Below are positions 26,797 to 38,313 of a stretch of 64,000 bases of DNA, piece by piece. The position numbers and the translations under genes were made by a program. Position 1 is the stretch's first letter. Every line of letters starts with the position of its first letter. Source of the stretch: Chromera velia (taxonomy: Eukaryota > Sar > Chromeraceae); NCBI GenBank assembly GCA_018398765.1, contig JAHBMJ010003149.1, positions 28,380 to 92,379 of the forward strand, given 5' to 3'. Below the pieces are notes generated by a model that saw only the letters and a list, made by a program, of their open reading frames with translations, was not told where the DNA came from and made no database searches.

Positions 26797-27229
26797 CCTA
26801 CAAAACCCTGGGGATTCATTGGGGAAATTAGTGGAATTTAATGGAATTTACCCTTGAAATTTACTGGAATTTGGTGGAATTTACCATGGAATCTACTCGT
26901 ATAGATTCCAGTGATCATTCCACTAAATTCCACAAACTTTGAAGGCTTATTTCTCGTGATTTAGAAAGACTCTGAGTTGGAAGCTCAAATTAACAGTGCT
27001 TATAGACCTTTATAAAATGTATAAATACTGCTAATTTGAGCTTCCAACTCTTTCTAGATCGCGAGAAATAAGCCTTCAAAGTTTGTAGAATTTAGTAGAA
27101 TCTAGACGAGTAGATTCTATGGTAAATTCCACTAAAATCCACCAAATTCCACTAAATTCCAAAAGTAAATTCCATTAAATTCCACTCATTTTTAAAATTT
27201 TCAGGGAATTTAACCCGGTTTTGTAAGGT
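26797..27229. mobile_element. Foldback / MITE-like element with ~205-bp inverted arms
   Basis: The left arm, starting CCTACAAAACC at about 26797, is matched by the reverse complement of the right arm, ending GGTTTTGTAAGG at about 27229. The arms remain alignable across roughly 205 bases and meet at a short imperfect hairpin near 27012. Both arms contain runs of the word GGAATTTA. No open frame lies inside. This is the structure of a non-autonomous foldback element or long MITE. Target-site duplications could not be fixed by eye. Confidence 0.75.
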
Positions 27230-27640
27230 AGATTTAAATTGAATTCGAAAACAAATTAACTTTTTTTTTATAATTATAAAAATTGTATAACTTAAAAATT
27301 ATAACATGGCAAACATCTATTCAGTTTGTGTCTTTGATTTAAGCCTTTTATAGTTTTTTACCTATTTTTGTCAATATAGTCTATCAGTGTTTTTAATGGT
27401 AAGCGGTATGTTGATAGTTAACTCCCTAATTATGAAAAATAATGAAACAAAATCTCTTTTAGGATTCTTTTAGGCGATTATTATGAAGTGTATTCTAGAG
27501 TGCATTATTTTTTAGTTAAGAGTGAGGCGGACATGCTAGGAACTGATCTTAAATGCAGTTTCCCCCCCAAAAAGTATATTATTTATAACTTGAATCATAG
27601 GTGTTCAGCCTGAGTCTTTGACAGATTAAGTTATTGACAG
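27230..27640. other. AT-rich tract without genes
   Basis: Strongly AT-rich sequence with a short poly-T and poly-C run (about 27258 and 27561). No coding or RNA signal was seen. Confidence 0.5.
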
Positions 27641-27647
27641 AGAGACA

Positions 27648-27657
27648 CAAAAAAAAA

Positions 27658-27704
<47 letters not shown>

Positions 27705-27722
27705 CAGAGAGAGAGAGAGAGG

Positions 27723-27803
<81 letters not shown>

Positions 27804-27939
27804 TGTTCCGAGCTCCTCCTACTCGTAGGCAAACAGGCAGGAGTGGAAAGTTTAACTGGAGCTAGAGGTCTCCTTGGCAGAGAGGAGAAGTGAGAGGCTA
27901 GAGGAGTCACGTATGTAGATGTATACAGACGTATGTGTC

Positions 27940-27987
<48 letters not shown>

Positions 27988-28080
27988 TATGTGTGTGTGT
28001 GTATGTGTGTGTGTGTGTGTGTGTATGTGTGTGTGTGTATGTCTGTGTGTATATATATATGTGTATGTGTGTGTGTCAAT
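27648..28080. repeat. Poly-A, (GA)n and (TG)n microsatellite cluster
   Basis: An A-run at about 27648-27666 leads directly into a (GA)n block to about 27800, interrupted by GGGG steps. After a short unique spacer a (TG)n block with TATG interruptions runs from about 27942 to 28078. Confidence 0.95.
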
Positions 28081-28152
28081 TCAAAAGGTTCAAGTCAGGA
28101 GTCGATCGATTCGATTGAATGAGAAGAAGAAGTGAATCAATCATTCCGATAA

Positions 28153-28262
28153 AAACTCGAGGATTCTGAACATGCTGTTTAAACTTGAACGGGGGGTGCT
28201 TAAGTAAACCTATGCCCCCCCCGGTCAGTTTGAGGGGGGGGGGGCGCCCCCCCCCCTCCGGG
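28153..28262 (+). repeat. G-run element, copy 1
   Basis: The segment reads CATGCTGTTTAAA, then a G-run, TTAAGTAAACCTATG, a run of eight C, and two more G and C runs. A related copy lies in inverted orientation at 30027-30155. The alternating G and C runs could form a hairpin or G-quadruplex. The repeat family is unknown to me. Confidence 0.6.
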
Positions 28263-28440
28263 TCCACTTATGAACCTTAAAACAGTAACAAATTGAAGTG
28301 AACAAAGATATATGTCATTGAAGCATACTATATATCATTGAAGTCAATATAAGTCCACAAAGAGTGCGATTGTTTCATAGTGTCCATCCATTTCTCGCCA
28401 TTTCTCCATCCAGTCATGCATGAGTCAACAGTATGACTCG

Positions 28441-29395
28441 ACCCATCCACCTATCCCAATCCATCCATCCATCTATCAATCCACCCACCCAATGGCATCC
28501 ACTCATCCATCCATCTATCCATCCATTCACCCCTCCTTTCGGCCATGACTCCATCCATCTATCCATCCAACCAGCAAAAAACTATCCATCCATCCATCCA
28601 TCCATCCATCCATCCATCCAACCAGCCAGCCAGCCAGCCAGCCAGCCAGCAACAAAACTATCCATCCATCCATCCATCCATCCATCCATCCATCCATCCA
28701 TCCATCCATCCATCCATCCATCCATCCATCCATCCATCCATCCTCCCACCCATCCATCCATTTATCCATCTACCAATCTGTTCATCCGTCTATCCAGCCA
28801 TGACTTCACCCATAAATCCACCCATCCATCCGCATCTGTCCATCCATCCCCCCATCCCCCCATCCCTCCATCCATCCACCCACCCATCCATCTATCCATC
28901 TACCAATCTGATAGCCAGTCTGTCCATCCTTCCATCCTAGCCTCCATCCAGCCATCCCTCAACCCAGCCATGACTCCATCCATCCACACAACGAGCCATG
29001 TCTTCATCCATCTATCCATCCACCTATCCATCAACCCACCCATCCGTCCATATGCATGCATGTATCTGTTCATCCAGCCATGACTCCACAAATCCATCCA
29101 TCCCCCCATGATCCATCCATCCAGCCAGCATCAGCCAGCCACCAACGAAACCATCTAGGAAACCATCCATCCTTCCATCCAGCCAGCCATCCATCGCCAT
29201 CCATCCATCTATCCATACATCCAATGGCATCCATCCATCTATCCATACATCCAATGGCATTCATCTATCTATCCATCGATCCATCCGTCCATCCATCCTT
29301 CCACGTCCTTCCATGCACCCATCCATGCATCCATCTATCAATCTACATCCATCTACCATGCAATCTGTCCATCCCTCTATCTAGCCATGACTCCA
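28441..29395. repeat. (CCAT)n/(ATCC)n satellite-like array
   Basis: Nearly 1 kb is dominated by the tetranucleotide CCAT/ATCC with local CCAG variants (28620-28650) and degenerate stretches. A 29-bp word containing CATACATCCAATGGCAT is duplicated near 29213-29260. Open frames across it read as Ser-Ile-His-Pro or Trp-Met-Asp-Gly repeats and are not genes. Confidence 0.95.
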
Positions 29396-29438
29396 CCCAT
29401 CCAAACAGCTCAAAGCAACTGACCAGCGAAAGACGATG

Positions 29439-29849
29439 CTACTTCCACAAGCAGAGGAAGGCCACAAGCAGAAGGAAACCTGTTGAGGTCGATGTCGCTG
29501 AAGCCACCTTCTGAAACCCCACCTTCGTGATTTCAATCTCAACGCGTCGAAATGCCATTTCGGCAATCGCGCCCTCACAGCATTGAGAGCGTTGTAGAAC
29601 AGAAGACGGCTCGTAGACGGACATTGCGACCAGTTTTTGATCGGAAGTATGAAGCCCGATCGCAGGCTCTAGTCGCAGGCTAGATTGCAGGTCGATCTGG
29701 CTTTGCGCGATTCGAAATTCAAAGCCGCTGAAAGCCATTTCCACCTTTTGCAACACACAGCTGTAGACCAGCTCATAAGAAGGTCTTTGGCAAGGTAGGT
29801 GGCTTTCCGTTTCAAGCGGCTCACGATGTGCTTCCAGATTGAAGCCCAC
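29439..29849 (-). CDS. Uncertain 136-codon open frame
   Basis: An open frame of normal residue composition sits between simple repeats. It reads as mixed beta-type sequence with several EMAF/EIEI-like repeats in the middle and a hydrophobic end. I recognise no family. It could be a fragment of a repeat-derived protein or chance. Its own codon structure is the only support. Confidence 0.15.
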   Translation of the reverse strand: MGFNLEAHREPLETESHLPCQRPSYELVYSCVLQKVEMAFSGFEFRIAQSQIDLQSSLRLEPAIGLHTSDQKLVAMSVYEPSSVLQRSQCCEGAIAEMAFRRVEIEITKVGFQKVASATSTSTGFLLLVAFLCLWK

Positions 29850-30023
29850 TCACTTCGGACAGAACCTGCAAAGTCAGACAAACTGACAATTTGACTGCAT
29901 GCATGCTACTGCATTCATCATTGCACGCATCGCAAATTCGTGCAACACTTCGACGCACGCGCGCGCACAACACGTGCAATGTTGCAAGCCGCGGGGGGGG
30001 GACTCCATGCGCGCGCTGCCGAG

Positions 30024-30026
<3 letters not shown>

Positions 30027-30062
<36 letters not shown>

Positions 30063-30155
30063 ACCTCTGAGCCGGGGGGGGCATAAGTAAAGCCTAGGCC
30101 CCCCCCGGCCCGCGCCCCCCCCACCCCCTCCCACTTTAAACAGCATGAGGATTCA
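30027..30155 (-). repeat. G-run element, copy 2, with a 34-base C homopolymer
   Basis: Positions 30027-30060 are 34 consecutive C. They are followed by a G8 run, GCATAAGTAAAGCC, then C8 and C9 runs, and end in TTTAAACAGCATG. On the minus strand this follows the same order as the element at 28153-28262. Exact homopolymer length is doubtful in any assembly. Confidence 0.6.
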
Positions 30156-30159
30156 CGTG

Positions 30160-33100
30160 AAATCATGTGAGATCGACATTTGCGTGTGTATGTACATTTC
30201 AGTTAGATAACTACGTACATAATCGGCTCCAGCCTATCTATTATGGACATAATCAGCTAATCGGCTTTTGAGTATATCTACTATGGACATAATCGGATTC
30301 AGTGTATCCTTCAGTCTGAATTATCATCCTCTTCAATAACCTTAAGCCAACTTGCCTTATAACAATCTTATTCCCTTTACCACCTTCACTTTGCATTCTT
30401 GTTTCACCCTGTGTCAACTTTTTTCCCTTTCCTTTACTTCAGAGTTCCTTTAATTCTCTTAAAGTTTCGAATCATTCTGAATAAATCAATTTCTTTTCTT
30501 TGTATTTCATTTCTTTTAATTTATAACACCAAATTCTTTTCTTCTTAACTCTTCAAAACAACTACTTATAACGACTTTTAACTGCTAATTTCAACATAAC
30601 ACATCCCTCCTTCTCAAGACGGCATTCCACGGCCGTCTAAAAGACTTTCTTCATCTTACCGAAAAACACGCAAAATTTTGATATAGGTATCGTAGCATTG
30701 TGATGGGCGCCCTAGTCAGGAATCTATGCAGTGCGCGCATTACGAGGGTATTGGAGAACATGCATTAATGATTTGAAAGCATGCATGCGGAAGTAAAGCT
30801 TCATGCAGAAGTAGTAGTCTCTGCAGGGAAAGCAGGATAGAAGTAAAGACTTATATATGACAGTACTTACCCTGTATGAACTAAGAGGAGATCTCTTAGG
30901 ATAGTAGGAGCCTAGCTTCCCTACGGGTATATTTTCGGACCCACATGCAGAATAATATGTCCGCGCCTGTCTGACCGGGTTCAAACTTTGGGTCCTTGGT
31001 CTTGCCTTTTTACTTGCATGGTCCGACCGGGTCAAGCAGTCGGCGTGACGGTCTCCTCCTTCTCTTTGTTTTCATTTGACCTTCCAGTTTCTTTCTTCCT
31101 CAACCGTGCACCATCTCAATATGATACATTCACGATCCTAACATAACACAGCCTTTCAGAATCTTCTCATATTGAATAGTAGAACCCCATCACAGGAAGT
31201 TCTCACACCCTGATGAGCTGCCTCCAAGGCGATACCTGTCTCTATCCACCACATGTAATCGGTTTTATGTCTGTATGTTTGCACAACTGCAACGCTTTTT
31301 TGCATTATTCACGTGCATTCATGATAGAACTCCAATTTTTGTTAGAGACAGTGTGAAGTGAAAGCGGCTCACTTTAGAAAGAAGGTGAAAGGAAAGTAAA
31401 ATCACATCGATATGCATGAGCATAGTCAAACAGGCAGTATAAAAAAGGTCAGTCATTCTGCTCTTCTTCAAGATTGATGAGAACTTCTTGAATGTTCAAA
31501 TTGGACTTTCTGAAGAGAACTTACACAAATCCTTCTGCTTCATTCCAGATTGTCAGCTCTGAAGCGTTCATGCTGGGTTCGTAGCTCTCGAGAGAAGATT
31601 GTATGACAAAGTTAGGCACAACTGAAGGTACATCTCTGTCAAGTCGTATATATATAAGTAAACGGGAAGCAGCTCAACCGGTTCTTCTCAAGCATCAGTC
31701 TACGTTCTTTCGTATGAGGTCCACTTTTCCTTTTTTCCCCCTTGTTCTTGCAATAACTTTCTGTTCCATTAATTTGCTCCCGCACAAGGTAGTTAAAACG
31801 GCACGTGAGCATTTGTTGAGCGCATTCGTTCCTGGTTTGTGAAACAACAGACGATGTGTCATCCCCCTTTTGTCATCATTCTGAATCAGATACTTAGTTG
31901 CAACAGACCTCAATGTGTATGCATGCACACACTTCACATTTTTATGTAGCTCCCTTCTTTCATAGAAATCATTCATTTTTAGAATGGCTTCGTATTTAGA
32001 TTGCTTGGGTTTTTACACACGCCTTGCATCCACAACCTGCCTTTCTTCTACATACTTCTCATGCCATTGATCGTAACAGTTCATGAAGGTCCTCTTACAT
32101 ATCTCCAAGCCTTCATCTCCTTTTCTCAGGTCGATGCACGTCGGCATATGCCTCAATTATTTCCCCCAGAAAGCAAGGCCTGCAGGACTGAAGGTCAAGC
32201 AGGCTATGTGGAGTCGTCTCCTCCCTGTCTGTCCACTTCCTTCCTGAGTTTCGCAACTTCGTCCCTCTCATACAGATTTATGCACGTAAATCCGCATGGA
32301 TGACGTGGTGTTCTCCTGATGCTCTCTTCGTTTTGTCTAGTGTCCGACTTGCCAAAGATTCTGAATTAACTCTTGTGGTGAAGGGTCTTGTTATTGTTTT
32401 GCCGTCTCTTCCTTTAAGTACGTTGTGTTCAAATCCTTCATCTGCACTTACAACTTCTCGGTACACATACGGATCCTTTTCATTCAAATCCCCTCGTGTG
32501 TGCACCAGGTGTACACAATCCAGAAGGCAATGAACTCTCATTTTCAAAGCTGTCTTCAGACGACTCCTTCTTTCGTTCTTCTTTTTGAAAACACATATGA
32601 ACACGTCTCATCTCTATCTGTATACTTGCTTAACAATGTGGGCGCTGTGTATCTCATTTCTACGCTCAGTAGTGTCGAAGCAGAGGCCAAACTTTAAGCA
32701 AGGGATGCCAACAACCTTGTGGTATGTAGATGTGTCACTTCTGTGCGATGCAACACCCTTTCTTTTCCAGATTTACTCTCTCCTCTTTAGTATTTTCAAA
32801 CAATGTTTGGGGTGTGTATGTGTATCAGTGTGCATCGAGACACTCCTTTTGTGTGTCAACGTCCCGGCAAGCCAGCAGGGATCCAGCAGGGACTTTTCTT
32901 GCACAGTCTCATATTGGCTGGTCCTTATCTACATCTGATCACACTGCAGACAGAGGGACCATCCCGCCACTGTAGCACAACAGGTGCAACTAAGCAGGAG
33001 TCCGGACCGGGATTTGTCTTTCCGTCAGGTAGGGAGTGCCTTTAAAGGAAGACTGGGGTTTTGCAGCGGGCAACAGCCACCAGCAGGGCGACTGTGACTC

Positions 33101-34881
33101 CAACCGGGAGCCACCCCCCGCCAATAGAGATGGAACATTGTCAACGTAGCATCGGTATATTTTTTTGAACAGCGAACGGATCGCTTTCTGTGTATTTGCT
33201 TTTTTTTTTTTCACCTTTGTTTCGACTCAGAGTCGGCAGGTTTAAGCAGGCGGATCAGCAGGACCTTCATGCTAAGTGAAGGTGTTGCTTTCACCTGGTG
33301 GAGTGTCTCAGATGCATGTTGCGACTTGTTCTTAATTTTTTTTCCCTTCGTTTTTTCTCTCTGTGCAGCTGGCACTTCTATGAACGCGTAGATTTTGATA
33401 TTTTGGATCAACACTTGCACTACCATGGATATCATGAAGTGGTTAGCAGCTTCCACATCAATATGAGTGTTTCTTTTTTCATACAGGTAACAGAAGTGTG
33501 GGGCATTCGCATGCAGTTGTATCTTACTCGTTTCGAGTGGATTCTCAAAGTTTGACACACTCACTCATATATGAACTCCATTTCATCCTCCCATCACCCT
33601 TTTTCTCCGTTGCTCCTTTATGATTGGGAAAAGAGAAAAGGGAGCTTTATCGATTTCTGAATTCCTCAATTTTCTTTTTTTGGATTGTTTGTTTCTTTCT
33701 TCGGCCTTCCTTAATATTCCCCCCCCCCTTTTTTTTCAGTTATTTTCGCGTACACTACATTCATTCCGCTCTTTTCAGACGTTTGTGTGATCAAACTCCG
33801 AGCTGCTCCAATACATGTATTGCGGGGATGCACTCAATGTCTCTTTAGCTGGAAACACGCTGCATGAACGTGCCCTTTTTTAAGACAATGTCTGCACTCT
33901 GTTTTTGGAGAGATGGCACAACGCCCTGTTTTCATGTCATAAGAGTGCATACCAGCGCACGGTGTGCAGTTGATGTTAGACCGTCCGTTTCTTGGCTTCA
34001 TATACATGTTTAGCATTTCTGGTTCCGGCTGTATGTTGTAGTCATCTGTGCTCTTATTCGCAGCTGTTTACATTGCAGAGACGATGCAACTTCATACATC
34101 ATGCAAGAGGGTGTAGAAGCAACATAGAGGTAGCTCTTTATGTCATGGAGGAGGTTGACAAAGGACGTGTATGACTTTGTGCGGAGAGCTACGCATACAT
34201 TCTAATTAGACAAGCCTTTGATGAAGTGCTTGAAGCTGAGGGCGGCGTCCACGTCTCTTCTGCTCTCATCGCAGAGTCTCTGATATCGGGTGGCATAGTC
34301 GTTAACGGATTCAGTAAGGGTTTGCTTGAGCGCAAAGAGCTGTTCTTTGGCAGCATCCTAGTCAGCTTTAGTCAGGTCATACTCGTTCATGAAGAGTTCA
34401 GTCAGGTAACTAATAGAACTGACGAGGTACAGTTTTCTAGTGGGGAGTTGGTCATACCATGTTTTTGTTTTACCAGTCAGGGTGGAGGGGAAATATATGT
34501 CATGGAAGTCAAGGAAATTCTACTGCATTCTGTCAAAGAGATGAGTCATTCGTTCTCAATAAGCTTTTGCTTAGATGCGGTCTCCGAAAAAGGAAGGGAG
34601 GTCTATTTTCACCTTGGGTACGTCTCTGTCCATTTTCGTTTCTGTCGGCGGATAAAGGAAGGGGGCAGTTGCACCATGGGAAAGATCTATATACACAGGG
34701 ATAGTATTTCTTTGTTCATCTATCTTGAACCAAAAGCCTTAGTTCTGCAGCTCTCTGAGGAACTGCGGATCGATTCTTTCAATTTGGAAAGCAGAGGACT
34801 CTCCTAATACCGAATTCTTTTCTTCTTAACTCTTTAAGACAACTACTTATAACGACTTTTAACTGCTAATTTCAACATAAC
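30160..34881 (-). mobile_element. Decayed LTR retrotransposon
   Basis: A 70-base direct repeat at 30532-30601 and 34812-34881 differs at two positions by eye. On the minus strand both copies start TGTTATGTTG. The copy at 30601 is preceded by the purine tract GAAGGAGGGATG, as expected of a polypurine tract next to a 3' LTR. The right-hand LTR stops matching after about 70 bases and gives way to gag-like sequence, which suggests a deletion removed the rest of the 5' LTR and the primer site. The left LTR should extend towards about 30160, but its end is not fixed. No intact reverse transcriptase or integrase was recognised in 31000-33800. Confidence 0.6.
33834..34800 (-). pseudogene. Degenerate gag with CCHC zinc knuckle
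   Basis: Minus-strand translation of about 34080-34410 gives a gag-like pattern: ALKQTLTESVNDYATRYQRL followed by a run ending ALSFKHFIKGLSN. Retrotransposon gag proteins share this order. In-frame stops interrupt it at least twice. Downstream, near 33845-33890, a CX2CX4HX4C knuckle (CRHCLKKGHVHAAC) is intact in another frame. It belongs to the LTR element that surrounds it and cannot encode a full protein as it stands. Confidence 0.65.
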
Positions 34882-34882
34882 A

Positions 34883-34925
<43 letters not shown>

Positions 34926-34938
34926 AAAAAAAAAAGAT

Positions 34939-35021
<83 letters not shown>

Positions 35022-35034
35022 AAAGGGAGGGGGG
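34882..35034. repeat. (GA)n, poly-A and (GAAA)n tract
   Basis: A purine-only block of about 150 bases with a 15-base A-run fills the gap between the LTR element and the non-LTR element. It may mark the junction of both insertions. Confidence 0.9.
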
Positions 35035-35799
35035 GTGGGGCTAGGGCGGGGGGATCGAGAGACAGAAATAAAGAAAGACTTGCTCAACAAAACATACCAG
35101 AAATTCCAACACATCAGAGAAAAAACCTTCATGTGGGCAACAAAGAAGGAGAAGAAAGAAGAAAAAAAAAGGAAGAGGAAAGAAGAGCCAGCAGAAGTGC
35201 TGAGAAGGGAAAGAAGAAAACAAATAAGAAAATTCAGAAGCATAGAAAGAAAAGTGAGAGAGGAAATCAGAGGCCTGAAAGCAGAAAGAGAGCAGAGGGA
35301 TAAACAAGAAAATGAGAGCAGCACCTCAGCTCAAGAAAGAGAAAGATTGAGACAGGCATACGAAGAGAGGAGAAAACAGTTAGTCATGATAGAGAGAGCG
35401 CTGAGAAATGCGGTAATGAGAGAGCCACGGAAGGCAGAAAAGAGAAAAGTGGAGAACATAAGAGCCAAAATAAATGAAAGAGGCTGCTGGAAGGTGTGGA
35501 GGAGACTCGGTGAGGAAGATAGGAGGGCAGCACTAAGATAAACAAAAGACAACATGACGACTCAGCAGGTAGCAAAAGGTTTCAAACAAACGTACGAGCT
35601 ACCAAAGGAAGAGAAAAAAGAGAGAAAGAGGGAACCAGAAAGAAAAACGACAGTGAGTAGAGCGATTAAGGAAAAAGAATGGCATAGAGCAGAGGAAAAG
35701 GAGGTAAGGAAGGCAATGAAAAGAGCAGGCAACCCCAAAAAGGCCACTGGGAAGGATATAATGTCCCCAAAAATGCTCAAAACGATTGTTCTATTGTAG
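35035..35799 (+). pseudogene. Non-LTR element: basic linker and start of RT domain
   Basis: About 168 codons of Arg/Lys/Glu-rich helical sequence end at a single TAA (35539-35541). The same frame then continues with 81 codons that include EVRKAMKRAGNPKKATGKDI, matching the conserved N-terminal RT block of LINE proteins. The stop makes this a pseudogene. The RT is then interrupted by non-coding sequence. Confidence 0.75.
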
Positions 35800-36636
35800 T
35801 TTAGACTCTTAAAAATATACAAAGAAAGATAAAAAAAGTCCCTAACAGTTTTAGTTAAAAAGTAAAAAACGGATGACATCATGCAATGAAATAAATTGAT
35901 AAAACCAGCGGGTAGAAATAAAACATAAAGAGAAAGAATCGAAAATAAAGAAAGTAAATTTATTTAGAAAAATTTTAGGAATAGTTATTTTTAGAAATAA
36001 AGAAAAAATAAGATTAAAAAAAGAAATGAATTAAATACATTGATTTATAATAATATCAAAATGAATAAATAGAGAAATTGTAGGAATGGGGTTCATACGA
36101 TTGAGTTTAAGCTTAAGTGGGGTACGTTAGACATAGAAAGTGTCACAACGACTACAGCTGCATGGAGACCAGTTTGAAAGATGATCAAGGCCGCTAGATC
36201 AGGCGACGTCTGGAAAATCGGACGTGTCCAGAAACTCGGACGTATCCGGAAAACCAGACGCGTCAGGAAAATCAGACGTATCCAAAAAATCGGATGGACA
36301 TATCTAACAAAAAAATCTGAAAAATCAGATTGAAACGAAAAAGCAAAATTGAAGTGTGATTTGGGAATTGAGATTTCAAGCTTGTCGAAGGATTCGGCTC
36401 TGAACTTCGGAGGATTCTCTCGGAACCTTAGATTCGATTCTTGCTCTGAACTTCAACTTCTGACTTGGAAGAATCTGAACCCGGTCTAAAATCAAACTCA
36501 GTCTTGTACCTTCTTGCACCAACAACTTCAATCAATCGGCTCTCTGTGAGAGTTCAGTCTAGGCCCTTTGGCGCCCGTTTCTTTCTAGTCTTACCTGGCT
36601 GCCTGGCTCAGACACGAAGTCCAACCAGCCCAGTTC
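35800..36636. other. AT-rich insertion inside the RT domain
   Basis: About 840 bases separate two RT blocks that should be adjacent. Most is AT-rich and non-coding. At about 36205-36300 there is a degenerate tandem array of about five 18-bp units built on GGAAAATCGGACGTATCC. The insert ends shortly before the frame resumes with MIEKLIELVSLY. It may be a nested element, although no flanking duplication was certain. Confidence 0.5.
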
Positions 36637-37344
36637 ATGATAGAAAAATTGATTGAGCTAGTATCTTTGTATATTTTGTTAATTAATATTGCATATCGTT
36701 TCGGCTGGTGGCCGAAAGGGTGGAACGACTTACCAGTGACGGCTCTTCCAAAACCGGGTAAGTCACTTGCACTGCTTGGGGGATGGAGAGGAGTGCACCT
36801 GGTGGTAGCAGATGCGAAATGGGGGGACATGATCATGAGAACGAAGGTAGAGAAGGAAGCTAGACAGACACCATGGCAGTTTGCATACAAGAAAAAGGCA
36901 GACACATACGATGTAATTGTTCTTTTACTGTTTGTTATTGCTCGAATGGAAATGCTCAGTATTGCCTTTGTTGACTTCACATGGGCTTTCGACGAAGTGA
37001 GGCTGGAAAAGTTGAAAGAGAAATTGAGAAAGGCAGGGGTGGAGGAAGGTTTGATCAGATGGGTTGAGGCCTCTCTGGAAAAAATGAGGGCACGAGTGAA
37101 GGGAACGTCAAGCATGTGGTACCCAGAAGATAAAAGACTCAAGCAAGGAGGCCTGGGCGGCCCTTCCCTTTACTCTGTGTACACACATGACTTGCCAGAG
37201 GAAGTAGGAAAGAGGAGAGGACAGAGACGACAGACCGACAGACAGAAGCCAAAGGTGCCGGCAGGAGAAAACGGGAGGTGGGTCGGTTTCCTTGCCCCTC
37301 TGTTTATAAATAACACAACACTCCTCGAATCCTTAGATAGATAG
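36637..37344 (+). pseudogene. Non-LTR reverse transcriptase core with altered catalytic motif
   Basis: RT motifs appear in order: WP.GWN..PV..LPKPGK, GGWRGVHL, VDFTWAFDEV (first catalytic Asp kept), the RARVKG..S..W block and LKQGGLGGPSLYSVYTHDLP. The catalytic FADD/YADD position reads F-I-N-N (about 37304-37315), so both aspartates are lost and activity is not expected. A short low-complexity run (RRGQRRQTDRQ) just before may be a small insertion. Confidence 0.85.
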
Positions 37345-37494
37345 TTAAACCTTCTTCTTTTGAACCTTGTAGCCTTTGCAGAACCTCTCCGTCTTCTATT
37401 TTCTGATAAGTCAAGATTGGTTCGGTTTGGCTGCATTGCATCAAGAGAGAAAGAAGAAGTTAGACTGGGGATCTGGGGATGACTGGGGGAGATA

Positions 37495-38170
37495 GTGATG
37501 AAAGAAGCAAGAGAGCAACCCTACCTGGGACTAGTCCTATCCACCGACTGCAACCTAGAGACCATTATGGAGGCATGGTCAATCAAAGCAGAGAGATGCA
37601 TGCAGAGAGTGATGGGAAAGATAGGAAGGGAGGGAAAGATTCCACCTGCTGATTGCTTCAATATATTTAAACAGACAGTGCACGCCGTATGGTTGTATGG
37701 ATGTGGAATCCATGCATGCCCAGATAGCGCGTATGCAAAATTCGACGAGAAGTAAAGGAGATTTGTCAGGCTAGTTGTCAGGTTTGTTTTGCATTTGAGA
37801 AAGAAAGAGAATTGTGATACCCTGATGGTGGAAAGAAGTTTCATTCCAATCGATCTCGAAGTAGCTTTCAGAACGATTCGGTGGACAGGGAAGGCTTTAA
37901 AGGAGAAAAGAAATGAAGTGGTAGGGCAGGCAATCCTCACATGCCTGAGAGAGGGGGTAGAGAACGAAATGGGGGGGGGGAGAAGAATGCATCCTTTTCA
38001 TCTTTTCCCTCATCTGAAGCAATGTGCACAGGCACTCTACACAGACAGTTTGAGACAGAAGAATGCACCCTTTTGTAAAAGAAAGACTAAAAGGAAGCGC
38101 AGGGCAGAGCAGAACACAGATAGTTAACGAGAGAGGAAACGGGATAGAGAGATGGCTGCTGAAAAGAACA
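37495..38170 (+). pseudogene. Non-LTR element: RT thumb/connection remnant
   Basis: Begins with a PYLGLVLSTDC block typical of the sequence following the RT active site, then KAERCMQRVMGK and an AVWLYGCGIHA block. A stop at about 37753 follows KFDEK, and the reading continues to RWTGKALKEK near 37890. The order matches LINE proteins; the stops show decay. Confidence 0.75.
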
Positions 38171-38313
38171 AAAAATGAGCTAGACGAGAAAAAGAGAGAA
38201 GCGTTTGCATATAGAATAGAAAGAACCATAAGAGAGAAGAACAGTTAAGAGAAGGCAGAACTGATAGGAGTGATGATGGCTGACGTGCACAGTGCTAGGG
38301 ATACAACTATTGT

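Noticed and set aside
28433-29083. 216-codon frame of SIHPSIHP repeats and its antisense WMDG frame
   Set aside because: Pure translation of the CCAT array.
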